Part shown: in pieces, positions 49,096-49,284 of the stretch
How the letters are laid out: every line of letters begins with the position of its first letter
Position numbering within the stretch: the first letter of the stretch is position 1
Origin: Pseudonocardia sp.
Lineage (GTDB): Bacteria > Actinomycetota > Actinomycetes > Mycobacteriales > Pseudonocardiaceae
Assembly: GCA_019244295.1 (NCBI GenBank)
Contig: JAFASX010000153.1
Location: 1-49,284, forward strand
Direction of reading: 5' to 3'
DNA length: 49,284 nucleotides
Position numbers and translations under genes: made by a program
The notes under the pieces: generated by a model
Database searches by the model: none
Told to the model about the DNA's origin: nothing
What the model saw: the letters and a program-made list of their open reading frames with translations, nothing else

Positions 49096-49284
49096 ACTAA
49101 TCGATCCGGAGCAGCACCCCCTTGCCGCTGCGGTGTCCTGCGTCTGAGTTAATGAACCAGATCCGGTCGAAAATACCCAGCCAAGGATCGGCGTGTTTGA
49201 CCGATCTGGAGGCTGTTGTTGTTGTCCGCTTCGACCGTGTCTGTGTCTGGTGGGAAGCCGCGTCGGTGGTTGGCGCCGAGCGAG
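49096..49284 (-). CDS. C-terminal end of an unidentified protein, continues beyond window
   Basis: On the minus strand a frame is open from the window edge to the TAG at 49098-49096 and has no start codon inside. It reads a Thr/Ser/Arg-rich linker (SHQTQTRSKRTTTTASRS) followed by a compact, globular-looking end (VKHADPWLGIFDRIWFIN, then SDAGHRSGKGVLLRID). The aromatic and hydrophobic pattern and GC-rich third positions favour real coding over a shadow. The family is not recognisable from this piece. Confidence 0.4.

Overview
The window is high-GC actinobacterial chromosome. It carries F420-linked enzymes, aerobic-type cobalamin genes (cobN, cobG, cobIJ, cobM), frequent GTG and some TTG starts, several promoters placed for leaderless transcripts, a 13E12-type HNH protein, and a panB / alpha-beta hydrolase / glnA2 / glnE neighbourhood like Mycobacterium tuberculosis Rv2225-Rv2221c. 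A Pseudonocardiales or related Mycobacteriales host fits best; I cannot name the genus.

Layout. 1-2.1 kb: tail of an HNH protein, then gene debris (a disrupted small gene and an ISAzo13-type transposase fragment). 2.1-6 kb: DUF2127 membrane protein, FabG-like reductase, SRPBCC protein, F420-dependent PPOX protein and tsaD. 6-17.4 kb: cobN; a response regulator / histidine kinase / TAXI lipoprotein triad; a GNAT; cobG-cobIJ; and convergent cobM behind a DUF6777-like membrane protein. 18.4-23.4 kb: PAP2 phosphatase and a tightly coupled DUF4129 / membrane protein / MoxR ATPase / DUF58 / membrane protein operon. 23.4-30.7 kb: Uma2 nuclease, 2-hydroxyacid dehydrogenase, dapA, a Cys-rich unknown gene with a small partner, a NarL-type two-component pair, a DUF4097-like lipoprotein and F420:NADP oxidoreductase. 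30.9-46.4 kb: MEDS-HATPase protein, prolyl aminopeptidase, panB, nadE, secreted hydrolase, two beta-helix proteins, glnA2, PEBP protein, glnE and a sugar-dehydrogenase-like lipoprotein. 46.4-49.3 kb: a decayed accessory patch (integrase tail, frameshifted Abi-like gene, other broken reading frames) around one intact two-gene unit.

How genes work together. CobG, CobIJ and CobM catalyse successive steps of corrin-ring synthesis and CobN inserts cobalt; cobH, cobK and cobL are not here. The PPOX protein and NpdG show F420 use. GlnA2 and GlnE belong to nitrogen assimilation; glnA2 has a candidate GlnR box over its promoter.

The best candidate for something undescribed is the two-gene unit at 47197-48434. 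A 43-residue, Asp/Glu/Gly-rich peptide with a very strong ribosome binding site is coupled by a GTGA overlap to an isoaspartate-methyltransferase-fold enzyme of the kind used on ribosomal peptides. No ATP-grasp, lanthionine or lasso enzyme is visible beside it, so a stand-alone methylation or aspartimide system is a testable hypothesis.
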